Positions 1 to 5,042 of a DNA stretch of 7,085 nt are shown piece after piece. Position 1 is the stretch's first letter. Each line of letters opens with the position of its first letter. The notes under the pieces were generated by a model. That model saw only the letters and a program-made list of their open reading frames with translations, did not search any database and was not told the origin of the DNA. Source of the stretch: Candidatus Hodarchaeota archaeon (lineage in GTDB: Archaea > Asgardarchaeota > Heimdallarchaeia > Hodarchaeales > Hodarchaeaceae); assembly GCA_016840305.1 (NCBI GenBank), contig JAEOSP010000068.1, forward strand, positions 1 through 7,085, written 5' to 3'. A program made the translations under genes and the position numbers.

Positions 1-224
1 GGATAACTTTCTTTCTTTGGCAAAAGGAGTCTAAATCTATCATTAAAACGTTTAATATTTCTAAAAAAGCGTTAATGGTACAGAAATGGAGTTTATCATT
101 CATTCTAGTGATCTCTATAAGTATTCCAATGCTTCTAACATATGAGTACATTTTTTGCATAATAGGATTTGTGATTTATCATGCAATAATCCTCTTAGGA
201 TTTATCCATTTCTCCTTACAATGA
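1..224 (+). CDS. C-terminal end of a membrane protein (partial, 5' end outside window)
   Basis: Reading from base 3 there is an open frame of 73 codons that ends at TGA 222-224. The first 28 residues are polar and basic (KESKSIIKTF, SKKALMVQK). They are followed by two hydrophobic stretches at fragment residues about 29-45 and 48-70, separated by TYEY, and the protein ends in HFSLQ. This is the pattern of a cytoplasmic loop followed by the last two membrane helices of a multi-pass protein. I cannot name the family; UbiA-type prenyltransferases end in a similar way, but no diagnostic motif falls in this fragment. Coding is supported by the uninterrupted frame and the clean hydrophobic periodicity. 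Confidence 0.6.
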   Translation, partial: ITFFLWQKESKSIIKTFNISKKALMVQKWSLSFILVISISIPMLLTYEYIFCIIGFVIYHAIILLGFIHFSLQ

Positions 225-390
225 CATTTTAGTGATAATTAATTGTCGTCAAAGCGAAATTTTACGATGTTTACTTTTCAAAATCTTGAACCTGGATAAA
301 GTCATGCAGCAAGACGATGAGGCAATAAAAGAAATCGCACAGTGGATGGGCAATAATAACATTTCCTGTCTTATGTTACGAAAAGCATAA
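199..390 (+). other. possible gene remnant or very small gene, unrecognised
   Basis: A frame stays open from just after a TAG at 196-198 to TAA 388-390, overlapping the end of the previous gene. The only ATG near its coding-like part is at 304, giving a 28-residue peptide that starts MQQDDEAIKEIAQWMG. The stretch from about 280 (LNLDKVMQQDDEAIKEIAQW) looks like an amphipathic helix of a real protein. There is no Shine-Dalgarno site before 304 and no promoter. It is more likely the tail of a decayed gene than a live peptide, and chance cannot be excluded. Bases 225-280 show nothing else. Confidence 0.22.
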
Positions 391-391
391 G
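370..391. terminator. weak hairpin between the upstream gene and the ATPase gene
   Basis: CTTATG (370-375) and CATAAG (386-391) form a 6-base inverted repeat around a 10-base loop. GGCC and TTTT follow on the plus strand. It lies just beyond the stop of the minus-strand ATPase gene and at the end of the possible remnant. It could help end transcription, but the T-run is short and the stem is weak. Confidence 0.2.
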
Positions 392-408
392 GCCTTTTAC
401 GTTGGAAG

Positions 409-1149
409 TTACAATATTTTTTTTACAACTAGCTGTAGTGTTTGGGAAAACTCATGGTTTAGTGGGAAGATAGTGGTTTCATGTGCCATCTGGTAGGATA
501 TATTACAAGAGCAAGAGATTTTTCCAGCGTATTTTACTCCTTTTCCCTGAAAATCTTTCACCCATTCGTCTAGTTCTGTTTTCATATCCACTTCTGGTAC
601 TTGGTTGAATAATATGTACACATTCAAACTAACCGTTGGTTTAGCTCTTTTGTAAAGAATTTCAAGTAATCTCTTTGTGCCATTCACTTCATAAGAGTTA
701 GGACGAAGCAATAGAATCGCTTTATCTGCTAAGGTAATAAGATTAACTAAGATTAGTTGCCAACCAGGTGGAGTATCAAAAATAACATACTTATATATCT
801 CTTCAAGTGCTTTTAGATCTCCCATCATTCGCTCTAGCAACTTAAGAAACCACTCTTGATCTGAACCCATAATTTTTTCAGCAGGATTGAATTCCTTATT
901 AGTAAAAATCACATCAAGGTTGGGTTTGATGTCACACTGTATAGTTTCATAAAAACTCACATTCCCATTAAGATAATCGTTGAAATAGAAGTTAGGTTCA
1001 TGTTTAAAGATATTAAAAAAGGAAGGCATGCTAAAATCGTTTTCTATAAGTAATACTTTGGTATCCTGAGATAAGATACTAGCAAGATTGACAGCTACCG
1101 TCGTTTTACCTGTCCCTCCTTTATAACTATGAACCAGAATTTTTTTCAT
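409..1149 (-). CDS. ParA/MinD-like P-loop ATPase
   Basis: The 246-residue protein is a deviant-Walker-A ATPase of the SIMIBI class. It opens with a beta strand and then KGGTGKTT (residues 10-17), which holds the signature lysine K10 and the P-loop K15/T16. IENDFSMPS (35-43) matches the switch I position of MinD-like proteins that have DxxxxPS. IFDTPPG (123-129) is the Walker B/switch II element with D125. FNQV (181-184) fits the adenine-contacting NxV motif. No N-terminal DNA-binding domain precedes the P-loop, so it is the short form. Families of this type dimerise on ATP and position DNA or protein complexes. The gene lies 21 bases after the stop of an RHH regulator gene on the same strand, so the two are very likely one operon. 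This resembles small ParA plus RHH partition pairs, but with the regulator first. The start ATG 1147-1149 sits right before the P-loop strand, with only a loose AGGTTGG upstream. Two close cysteines (C213, C215) are unusual. Role in segregation, positioning or regulation is unproven. Confidence 0.9.
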   Translation of the reverse strand: MKKILVHSYKGGTGKTTVAVNLASILSQDTKVLLIENDFSMPSFFNIFKHEPNFYFNDYLNGNVSFYETIQCDIKPNLDVIFTNKEFNPAEKIMGSDQEWFLKLLERMMGDLKALEEIYKYVIFDTPPGWQLILVNLITLADKAILLLRPNSYEVNGTKRLLEILYKRAKPTVSLNVYILFNQVPEVDMKTELDEWVKDFQGKGVKYAGKISCSCNISYQMAHETTIFPLNHEFSQTLQLVVKKIL

Positions 1150-1170
1150 TATATTCCAACCTGTAATCTA

Positions 1171-1704
1171 CTAATGGACATAATAATAAATCTTACTATG
1201 AGATTCCCTAAAATCGAGAAGTGCATCTGCCATGAATTTTTCAAGATGTTTACGTATTATCTCTTGATCTTTACTCAGGTGAGTAGCTAAATCCTCAATA
1301 GTAACTCCTGGTATCTTTTGCATCTGTAATTCAAGTAATGCTAAAGCCGTGTCATTTTCATCTTGTGATAATGTTTGTCGCGTGTTCCAGTTTTTTAAAC
1401 TCCATTCTTGTCTTAATATTGTCAAAAATTCACTTATGGATCTCTTGATAAAATCATCAACATTTGTAATAGCGTACCTAATCTTTATTTGTTTGCTAGA
1501 AATAATTTTATGGATTTCATTATACAAATCTTCATCGATTTCCAGAGTTGTTCCATGGTAGACTTTATTGACACAAAACCGCAGTACTTCAGCTTTATTC
1601 TTTAGTTTAAACTGATTTTGGATATCTTTAAACTTTTTTGCATCTTCCTCATCAAGATCCACCCGAATGGGGAATTTTCTAGATTTTTCATCCACTGTCG
1701 TCAT
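1171..1704 (-). CDS. RHH-RHH-winged-helix DNA-binding protein, partner of the ATPase
   Basis: I read three parts in this 177-residue protein. Residues 11-50 form a CopG/Arc-type ribbon-helix-helix: strand FPIRVDL, helix from D18 to about Q31, turn KLKNKA, second helix to about H50. Residues 52-98 look like a second RHH unit (strand TTLEID, then a helix, then NVDDFIKRSI, a common RHH second-helix pattern). Residues about 113-177 read as a winged helix: helix 115-129, helix-turn-helix IEDLATHLSKDQEIIRKHL (136-154), and a wing DFRESHSKIYYYV. A pseudo-dimeric RHH plus a winged helix would contact two DNA elements. It precedes the ATPase gene and faces a divergent promoter, so it may be both the DNA-binding partner of the ATPase and a local repressor. 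The start ATG 1702-1704 is supported by AAGGTG (1712-1717) at a 7-base spacing. A decayed copy of its first 48 codons lies at 2447-2590. The stop is TAG. Confidence 0.82.
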   Translation of the reverse strand: MTTVDEKSRKFPIRVDLDEEDAKKFKDIQNQFKLKNKAEVLRFCVNKVYHGTTLEIDEDLYNEIHKIISSKQIKIRYAITNVDDFIKRSISEFLTILRQEWSLKNWNTRQTLSQDENDTALALLELQMQKIPGVTIEDLATHLSKDQEIIRKHLEKFMADALLDFRESHSKIYYYVH

Positions 1705-1763
1705 CGAAGAACACCTTGATTCTCTTGATCACATTTATTTTAACATTCGTAAAATGATATTGG

Positions 1764-1779
1764 TTATTACATAATAATG
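1764..1779 (-). promoter_or_regulatory. probable TATA region for the RHH-ATPase operon
   Basis: On the minus strand this reads CATTATTATGTAATAA, which is A/T-only at its core and about 60 bases before the RHH start codon. In the decayed copy (same position plus 886) the sequence is TTATATTATAATAA, a better TATA-like box. Just downstream, 1748-1769 matches the second copy at 21 of 22 bases, which suggests a conserved start region or binding site. No perfect archaeal box A is present, so the exact element is uncertain. Confidence 0.35.
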
Positions 1780-1793
1780 CAAACATAGGAACA

Positions 1794-1803
1794 TTTATAA
1801 ATA
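1794..1803 (+). promoter_or_regulatory. archaeal TATA box of the small secreted protein gene
   Basis: TTTATAAATA matches the archaeal box A. A purine-rich TAGGAACA precedes it as a possible BRE. A transcription start about 25 bases downstream (around 1820-1826) would give a leader of about 45-50 bases before the ATG at 1869. The same ten bases occur at 2680-2689 in the second copy. Confidence 0.75.
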
Positions 1804-1814
1804 CCATTGTTTTA

Positions 1815-1829
1815 TAATGATAACTATTA
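1815..1829. promoter_or_regulatory. imperfect operator-like palindrome at the expected transcription start (Fur-box-like)
   Basis: TAATGATAACTATTA is a near palindrome that begins 11 bases after the TATA box and covers the expected start site, so a bound protein would block initiation. Against the bacterial Fur box GATAATGATAATCATTATC I count 14 of 19 matches with its flanks. The second copy at 2701-2715 is the more symmetric version. The binding protein could be Fur-like, DtxR-like, or the adjacent RHH protein. Confidence 0.45.
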
Positions 1830-1868
1830 AGGTATAATGAGGATTATGTCTTAAGAATATGGAGGAAA

Positions 1869-2366
1869 ATGAAATTGACAAAGTTAAATGTAATTAGTAG
1901 AAGACCAAAGGTCTTTATGTTGGCATTGCTTTTCATATTAGTTATCGTGCCCCTAGTATCCGCGGAAGCGTGTAAACATAGACGTAAGCCTATAATAGGT
2001 AAAATGGAGTTAGATTACGTTGGTGGTATTTTCGACTTAGAAGGTCGAGAACTCACTTGGAGAGGAACCATTAGCGGAAGAGTTAATGGAGAGATGCTAT
2101 TTTGGAATGCATTACTTGAGGATCTTGGAAATGGATGGCTTTATTTCGAAGAAAGGTGGGAAATCTATGACGGAGCAAAATTACTCCTAGCCGGTTGGGA
2201 CAAAGGTTATGTTACCCCTGAATGGAAATACGCTATGTCTGGTAGAGTAACCGAAGCAACACCGAAAATGTGTGGTTATATCGGGCATAGAGTAATAATG
2301 TTTGGACACATCAATTTAGGGCCAAACGGTCTAGAATCTGCTCCTGGTGTATTTTTATTACTATAG
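1869..2366 (+). CDS. small secreted beta-rich protein of unknown function
   Basis: The 165-residue protein starts with a basic segment and a hydrophobic core (residues 16-31) ending VSA|EA, a classical Sec signal peptide with cleavage near residue 32. The mature part of about 130 residues is rich in aromatics and glycine. Alternating patterns (TWRGTISGRVNGEMLFW, LYFEERWEIY, KYAMSGRVTEA, RVIMFGHINL) suggest a small beta barrel, perhaps of the allene-oxide-cyclase-barrel kind; that is a guess from pattern. C35 and C135 could form a disulfide. It is clearly related to the pseudogene at 4384-4920: G(K/T)M(E/D)L start, (L/I)(Y/F)FxExWxIY, MxGxVTE, APG(V/T)F end. GGAGG (1861-1865) lies only 3 bases before the ATG, a tight but strong ribosome site. 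It is transcribed divergently from the RHH-ATPase operon through a promoter with an operator-like palindrome. The stop is TAG. Confidence 0.85.
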   Translation: MKLTKLNVISRRPKVFMLALLFILVIVPLVSAEACKHRRKPIIGKMELDYVGGIFDLEGRELTWRGTISGRVNGEMLFWNALLEDLGNGWLYFEERWEIYDGAKLLLAGWDKGYVTPEWKYAMSGRVTEATPKMCGYIGHRVIMFGHINLGPNGLESAPGVFLLL

Positions 2367-2374
2367 TGTTTGTA

Positions 2375-2425
2375 GAAGGGAACCTAGCTACTCTTAGCTA
2401 AAACAAGCAACCTTCTTTTTTTTTT
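2375..2425 (+). terminator. hairpin plus T10 terminator after the small secreted protein
   Basis: GAAGG (2375-2379) pairs with CCTTC (2411-2415). Nested inside are TAGCTA, CTCT, TAGCTA (2385-2400), a 6-base stem with a 4-base loop. Ten T residues follow at 2416-2425. The T-run alone would suffice in archaea; the hairpin makes it look like a bacterial-style terminator. Confidence 0.6.
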
Positions 2426-2446
2426 CCCATACTTCACTTGAATTGA

Positions 2447-2590
2447 AACTTTATTAACACATAATCGTTATACTTCAGCCTTATTCTTTAGTTTAAACTT
2501 TTTTTGAATATTATCAAACTTTTTTGTGTCCTCTTCATCAAGGTCCACCCGAATTGGAAATTTTCGTGTTTTTTCAATGCCTTTAGCCAT
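2447..2590 (-). pseudogene. truncated, nonsense-mutated copy of the RHH gene
   Basis: From ATG 2588-2590 the minus strand reads MAKGIEKTRKFPIRVD and continues as a clear copy of the intact RHH protein. Residues 6-48 are identical at 35 of 43 positions. Codon 41 is TAA (2468-2470) where the intact gene has CTG for leucine. Codons 42-48 (RLCVNKV) still match. After codon 48 all similarity stops, so the second RHH unit, the winged helix and the ATPase gene are missing. The junction lies at about 2446, some 20 bases beyond the T-run of the preceding terminator. If translated it would give a 40-residue single RHH domain nearly complete through its first helix but lacking most of the second, so a functional mini-repressor is unlikely but not excluded. 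GGTG at 2600-2603 is a possible remnant ribosome site. Confidence 0.85.
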
Positions 2591-2679
2591 AGATTTACAC
2601 CGTAATTAGATCAATTATATTGCAGTCAAATTCCGTAAAATAATATTGGTTATTATAATATAACATTAACATAGTAAAA

Positions 2680-2689
2680 TTTATAAATA
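2680..2689 (+). promoter_or_regulatory. archaeal TATA box of the LamG gene
   Basis: TTTATAAATA is identical to the box at 1794-1803 and is preceded by the purine-rich TAGTAAAA. The expected transcription start is near 2706-2712, giving a leader of about 70 bases before ATG 2778. Confidence 0.75.
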
Positions 2690-2700
2690 CTATTGTATTA

Positions 2701-2715
2701 TAATGATAATCATTA
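2701..2715. promoter_or_regulatory. near-perfect palindrome over the start site (Fur-box-like operator)
   Basis: TAATGATAATCATTA is a 15-base palindrome with a single central base out of symmetry. It begins 11 bases after the TATA box, as in copy 1. With its flanks it matches the Fur box consensus GATAATGATAATCATTATC at 16 of 19 positions. The two changes between the copies fall in the right half-site (TC versus CT). Position over the start site implies repression. Confidence 0.5.
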
Positions 2716-2724
2716 AGATATAAG

Positions 2725-2752
2725 GAAATTTGAATTATATCTTAGTAAAAAT
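2725..2752 (+). repeat. 28-base leader repeat, copy A
   Basis: This leader segment recurs at 4335-4362 with one difference in 28 bases (G versus A at position 2745/4355). It sits between the expected transcription start and the ribosome site of the LamG gene. The leader of the first secreted gene (about 1843-1857, TTATGTCTTAAGAAT) is a more diverged relative. Confidence 0.8.
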
Positions 2753-2777
2753 TAATGAAAAATGAAAGGTAAGAAAA

Positions 2778-3827
2778 ATGCATATTCAAAAAAGAAGAAA
2801 AGCGCTAGTTTTGTTTATAGCGTTCAACTTATTAATATTTTCTCAAGTAATTCAACATGTTACAGCTGAAAGTGTTGAACCGCCTTCAGGTTTAGTGAGT
2901 TGGTGGTCAGGAGATGAACATGCCCTTGATATCCACAATGGGAACCATGGAACACTCATGGGTGGTGCAACATTCGCTTCTGGTTATATTGGTCAAGCTT
3001 TTAGTTTTGATGATATTGACGACTATGTTTGGGCTCCTAGTAACGGTATTGCAGAGTTACAGGAGCTAACGATTGAATTATGGGTATGGATCGATGAATT
3101 AGAATACTCCATGCAGCGATTTGTAACACTTGAAGGAGCGAAAGCTGTGTTACGTCATGACGGAGTAACGGATTCTTGGTGGGCTGGTTTAGGTCAACTT
3201 CATTTCTATATGAATTTTGGGGGAGCACCATGGCTAGAGGAGGATGATCTCTATGATATTAGAGTCAATGGTGTTTTGGAGGCAGAAACATGGTATCATG
3301 TTGCTGGGACTTATGATGGTAGTACCATGCGACTATATCTTGATGGAGAGCTTTTGGATAGCAATGATGTGAGTGGAACACTTTTTTGTTGCAACGGAGT
3401 ACATTTAAGCTGGTGGAATGAGCCTCTTGATGGATTACTCGATGAGGTCGGTATTTACAACCGCGCTTTAAGTGCAGAGGAAATCTATGCAATCTACGAG
3501 GCAGGCAGCTCAGGGAAAGCAGGGAAGGTTTGGCGAGAACCAGTGGCTCAATGTAAAAATTTAATTCAGAATCTTCCTGATGAAGCGTTTAAAAATTACC
3601 CAGAGTACAGAAAGACTCGACTCTTGAACAAATTCGATAGGGTTATCGCAAACATTGAAGCCGATAGGTACTGGGCTGCGATTTTTAGATTAAATGATAT
3701 ACGAATAAAATGTGATGGTTCACTTGGTGGTAACCCAAGAAACGATTGGATAATCGATCCAATAGCACAGCAAGAGCTGTGTGCAAAGATTGACGTAGTA
3801 ATTTCCTATTTAAAAACATTGATATAA
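2778..3827 (+). CDS. secreted LamG-domain protein with helical C-terminal domain
   Basis: The 349-residue protein begins with a signal peptide (basic KRRK, hydrophobic core 9-23, VTA|ES near residue 30). Residues about 36-235 form a concanavalin-A-like LamG/laminin-G jellyroll. Landmarks are the opening GLVSWWSGD with DIHNGNHGTL, GYIGQAFSFD before the YVW strand, WYHVAGTYDGSTMRLYLDG (162-180), and the closing LDEVGIYNRALSAEEI. Such domains bind glycans or proteins outside the cell; no glycosidase residues are evident. Residues about 254-349 are a separate helical bundle (LLNKFDRVIANIEADRYWAA, then an Asp/Gly loop, then a helix to the end). It resembles the FIMAH-like helical domain found at the ends of many secreted proteins. 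There is no C-terminal anchor helix or sorting signal, so it is probably released or held by binding. CC at 194-195 plus three C-terminal cysteines may form disulfides. AAAGG (2765-2769) gives an 8-base spacing to the ATG. It is driven by the duplicated promoter and is unrelated to the secreted protein of copy 1. Confidence 0.88.
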   Translation: MHIQKRRKALVLFIAFNLLIFSQVIQHVTAESVEPPSGLVSWWSGDEHALDIHNGNHGTLMGGATFASGYIGQAFSFDDIDDYVWAPSNGIAELQELTIELWVWIDELEYSMQRFVTLEGAKAVLRHDGVTDSWWAGLGQLHFYMNFGGAPWLEEDDLYDIRVNGVLEAETWYHVAGTYDGSTMRLYLDGELLDSNDVSGTLFCCNGVHLSWWNEPLDGLLDEVGIYNRALSAEEIYAIYEAGSSGKAGKVWREPVAQCKNLIQNLPDEAFKNYPEYRKTRLLNKFDRVIANIEADRYWAAIFRLNDIRIKCDGSLGGNPRNDWIIDPIAQQELCAKIDVVISYLKTLI

Positions 3828-3923
3828 TTTTGAAGGCAGCTAAGTAATTGGAATGACAATTAAAGAAAATTAAATTGATTAATTTACTTAAATATCCTCC
3901 CTTTCTCTACTTTTTTTTTCATT
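3828..3923 (+). terminator. T9 tract and inverted repeat after the LamG gene
   Basis: TAAGTAA (3841-3847) and TTACTTA (3884-3890) are 7-base inverted arms 36 bases apart around A/T-rich DNA. A T9 run follows at 3911-3919. The T-run is a likely archaeal terminator for the LamG gene; the hairpin is weak. Nothing else is visible here. Confidence 0.45.
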
Positions 3924-4335
3924 TCATAAATATGTACCTCTTTTTGATCGAACTTCTTCATACATGGAGTCAAAAACCCCTGAAAACGACTCTCTAAATT
4001 CTTGAGGAGTATCTACCCAATTAACAAGGAAGACTGTGAGATGATGAGCAATAGGTTCTGAAGTACGACCTCTAACTAGCTTAAAAATTGATACTTCCCG
4101 CTCATTTAATAAAGCATTAAATGAGGGGAAGCTTATTGAATCCAAACTAGGTTATTTAATAAGAAGATAAAACTGCTACCTCTTCTGACATAAGATTAAA
4201 CTTTTTTGATGTGGTTGTTATTAAATCAGAATAAGAGACATCGATTAGATCACTATTCATGATTTGGAATAAATTACGATAATAATCACATTGCGCTTGA
4301 AGTTTTAACGTGTCAATTGTACCATCACTATCATG
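3924..4335 (-). pseudogene. frameshifted, 5'-truncated remnant of an unrecognised gene
   Basis: Two adjoining minus-strand frames both look coding but do not join. The upstream piece runs from about 4335 to TAA 4156-4158 and reads DSDGTIDTLKLQAQCDYY then RNLFQIMNSDLIDVSYSD, ending VAVLSSY. The downstream piece, in the next frame, runs from about 4145 to a TGA at 3924-3926. It reads DSISFPSFNALLNEREVS, then FKLVRGRTSEPIAHHL, then FRESFSGVFDSMYEEVRSK. Both have helical, well-mixed soluble composition. The downstream piece alone would start with TTG, without a ribosome site. LNEREVSIFKLVRGRTSEPIA has a passing likeness to a LuxR-type HTH, too weak to use. The 5' end stops exactly where the 28-base leader repeat begins, so the gene was cut by that rearrangement. 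The family is unknown. Confidence 0.55.
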
Positions 4336-4362
4336 AAATTTGAATTATATCTTAATAAAAAT
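4335..4362 (+). repeat. 28-base leader repeat, copy B, without its promoter
   Basis: This matches 2725-2752 at 27 of 28 bases. Here it is not preceded by TTTATAAATA or the palindrome; the minus-strand gene remnant lies directly upstream. The breakpoint therefore falls at about 4334/4335. The TTATATC inside it is a poor TATA substitute. Confidence 0.8.
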
Positions 4363-4383
4363 CGATGCATGAAGGAACATAGG

Positions 4384-4920
4384 ATGAGAAAAAAGTTAAC
4401 AGTTGTGATCCTAGTAGTTTCCCTTTTGACATTAGTACCAACACTAGCAGTAAGTGATGAAAAACCTCTTAGAGGAACAATGGATTTACAGTTTAATCTA
4501 GCTTGGCCTGGACCACAAGAAGACATACCTGATTGGGTAGGGCATATCACAATCGATGGTGATGTGTATGGAATGGTTTTCTTTAATATTGGAACAGGAA
4601 AACCACCTAACCATAATCCTGGAGGGTAGGTAATATTTTTCGGTGAAATTTGGGCAATCTATGAAACAATTGACTATACATTCGATTGATCTGGTGCTTT
4701 AGAAGAAGGCTGGGTTCATGGTCCCCTAGTCTTATTAGGTACTGACGAGGGTGTAGTTTCAGTTAAAAACAGTAAATATCGTATGAATGGTTTTGTCACA
4801 GAGACTAATGAGGACTTCACAGAATGGTTGGGCCGTAATGTACACATGAGTGGGGTTATAGAGTGGTACCTCGACCTCGGTGCTCCTCATTTCGCCCCTG
4901 GAACATTCCGAATAAACTAA
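4384..4920 (+). pseudogene. decayed homologue of the small secreted protein, two in-frame stops
   Basis: One frame runs 178 codons to TAA 4918-4920, interrupted only by TAG 4627-4629 (codon 82) and TGA 4687-4689 (codon 102), with no frameshift. ATG 4384 is preferred: GAAGGA (4371-4376) lies 7 bases upstream and the protein then begins MRKKLTVVILVVSLL, a compact signal peptide ending near LAVS. The ATG at 4333 lies inside the leader repeat and adds a polar extension. The mature part reads RGTMDLQFNLAWPGPQED, then WVGHITIDGDVYGMVFF; after the TAG comes VIFFGEIWAIY, then MNGFVTETNEDF, NVHMSGVIEWY, APHFAPGTFRIN. It parallels the protein at 1869-2366 along its length. Each stop is one G-to-A step from TGG, though other origins are possible. 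Together with the missing promoter this indicates a dead gene. Readthrough is the alternative. A truncated 81-residue secreted peptide could still be made if it is transcribed. Confidence 0.8.
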
Positions 4921-4945
4921 TGTCAGAAGAATGAACTATTCAAAT

Positions 4946-4981
4946 TCTCTTGGTCAATACCAAGAGATTCCCCTTTTTTTT
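4946..4981 (+). terminator. hairpin plus T8 terminator after the pseudogene
   Basis: TCTCTTGG (4946-4953), loop TCAATA, CCAAGAGA (4960-4967) is a perfect 8-base stem. CCCC and T8 follow (4974-4981). It lies 25 bases after the pseudogene stop and in the convergent gap before the TPR gene's 3' end. It is the cleanest intrinsic-type terminator in the window. Confidence 0.7.
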
Positions 4982-5042
4982 ACGTCTTAATTAGATATCA
5001 AAATTAGGTAATTGGATGGTAAAAAGAACCAGGTTAGAATTT

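Larger units (their letters stand above)
1561..1837. repeat. direct repeat unit, copy 1 (5' part of RHH gene plus divergent promoter)
   Basis: This stretch aligns without any gap to 2447-2723 at a constant offset of 886 bases. It covers the first 48 codons of the RHH gene and the whole divergent intergenic region down to just before the secreted protein's leader. Over 1748-1837 I count 75 of 90 matching bases. The TATA box and the outer arms of the palindrome are among the unchanged parts. Left of 1561 and right of about 1837 the similarity stops or needs gaps. Confidence 0.85.
2447..2723. repeat. direct repeat unit, copy 2
   Basis: This is the second copy of 1561-1837, with a constant offset of 886 and no gaps. 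It contains the RHH pseudogene and a complete promoter that now serves the LamG gene. The lack of indels through noncoding DNA, despite many substitutions, points to an old duplication in which the promoter was kept functional. Confidence 0.85.

Noticed and set aside
1349..1561. Plus-strand open frame of 70 codons
   Set aside because: It lies entirely inside the RHH gene on the opposite strand, has no ribosome site, and its hydrophobic stretches are the antisense of charged helices.
1705..1868. Iteron-type partition centromere next to the RHH-ATPase operon
   Set aside because: I looked for short tandem repeats as in ParG- or Omega-type centromeres and found only one palindrome per promoter copy.
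3037..3492. Two minus-strand open frames inside the LamG gene
   Set aside because: They are antisense to a protein with a clear domain, with no start signals and unlikely compositions (His/Gln-rich).
4333..4383. ATG 4333 as the start of the secreted-protein pseudogene
   Set aside because: It falls within the duplicated leader that is untranslated in the LamG gene, and it puts a polar 17-residue extension before the signal peptide. ATG 4384 has a better ribosome site.
4305..4550. Minus-strand open frame across the leader repeat and pseudogene start
   Set aside because: It is antisense to the homology with the small secreted protein and has no promoter or ribosome site.
4627..4689. Pyrrolysine at TAG or TGA recoded to tryptophan
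   Set aside because: One gene would need both recodings. TAG ends the RHH and small secreted protein genes and TGA ends the TPR gene, all at sensible lengths, so the standard code fits.
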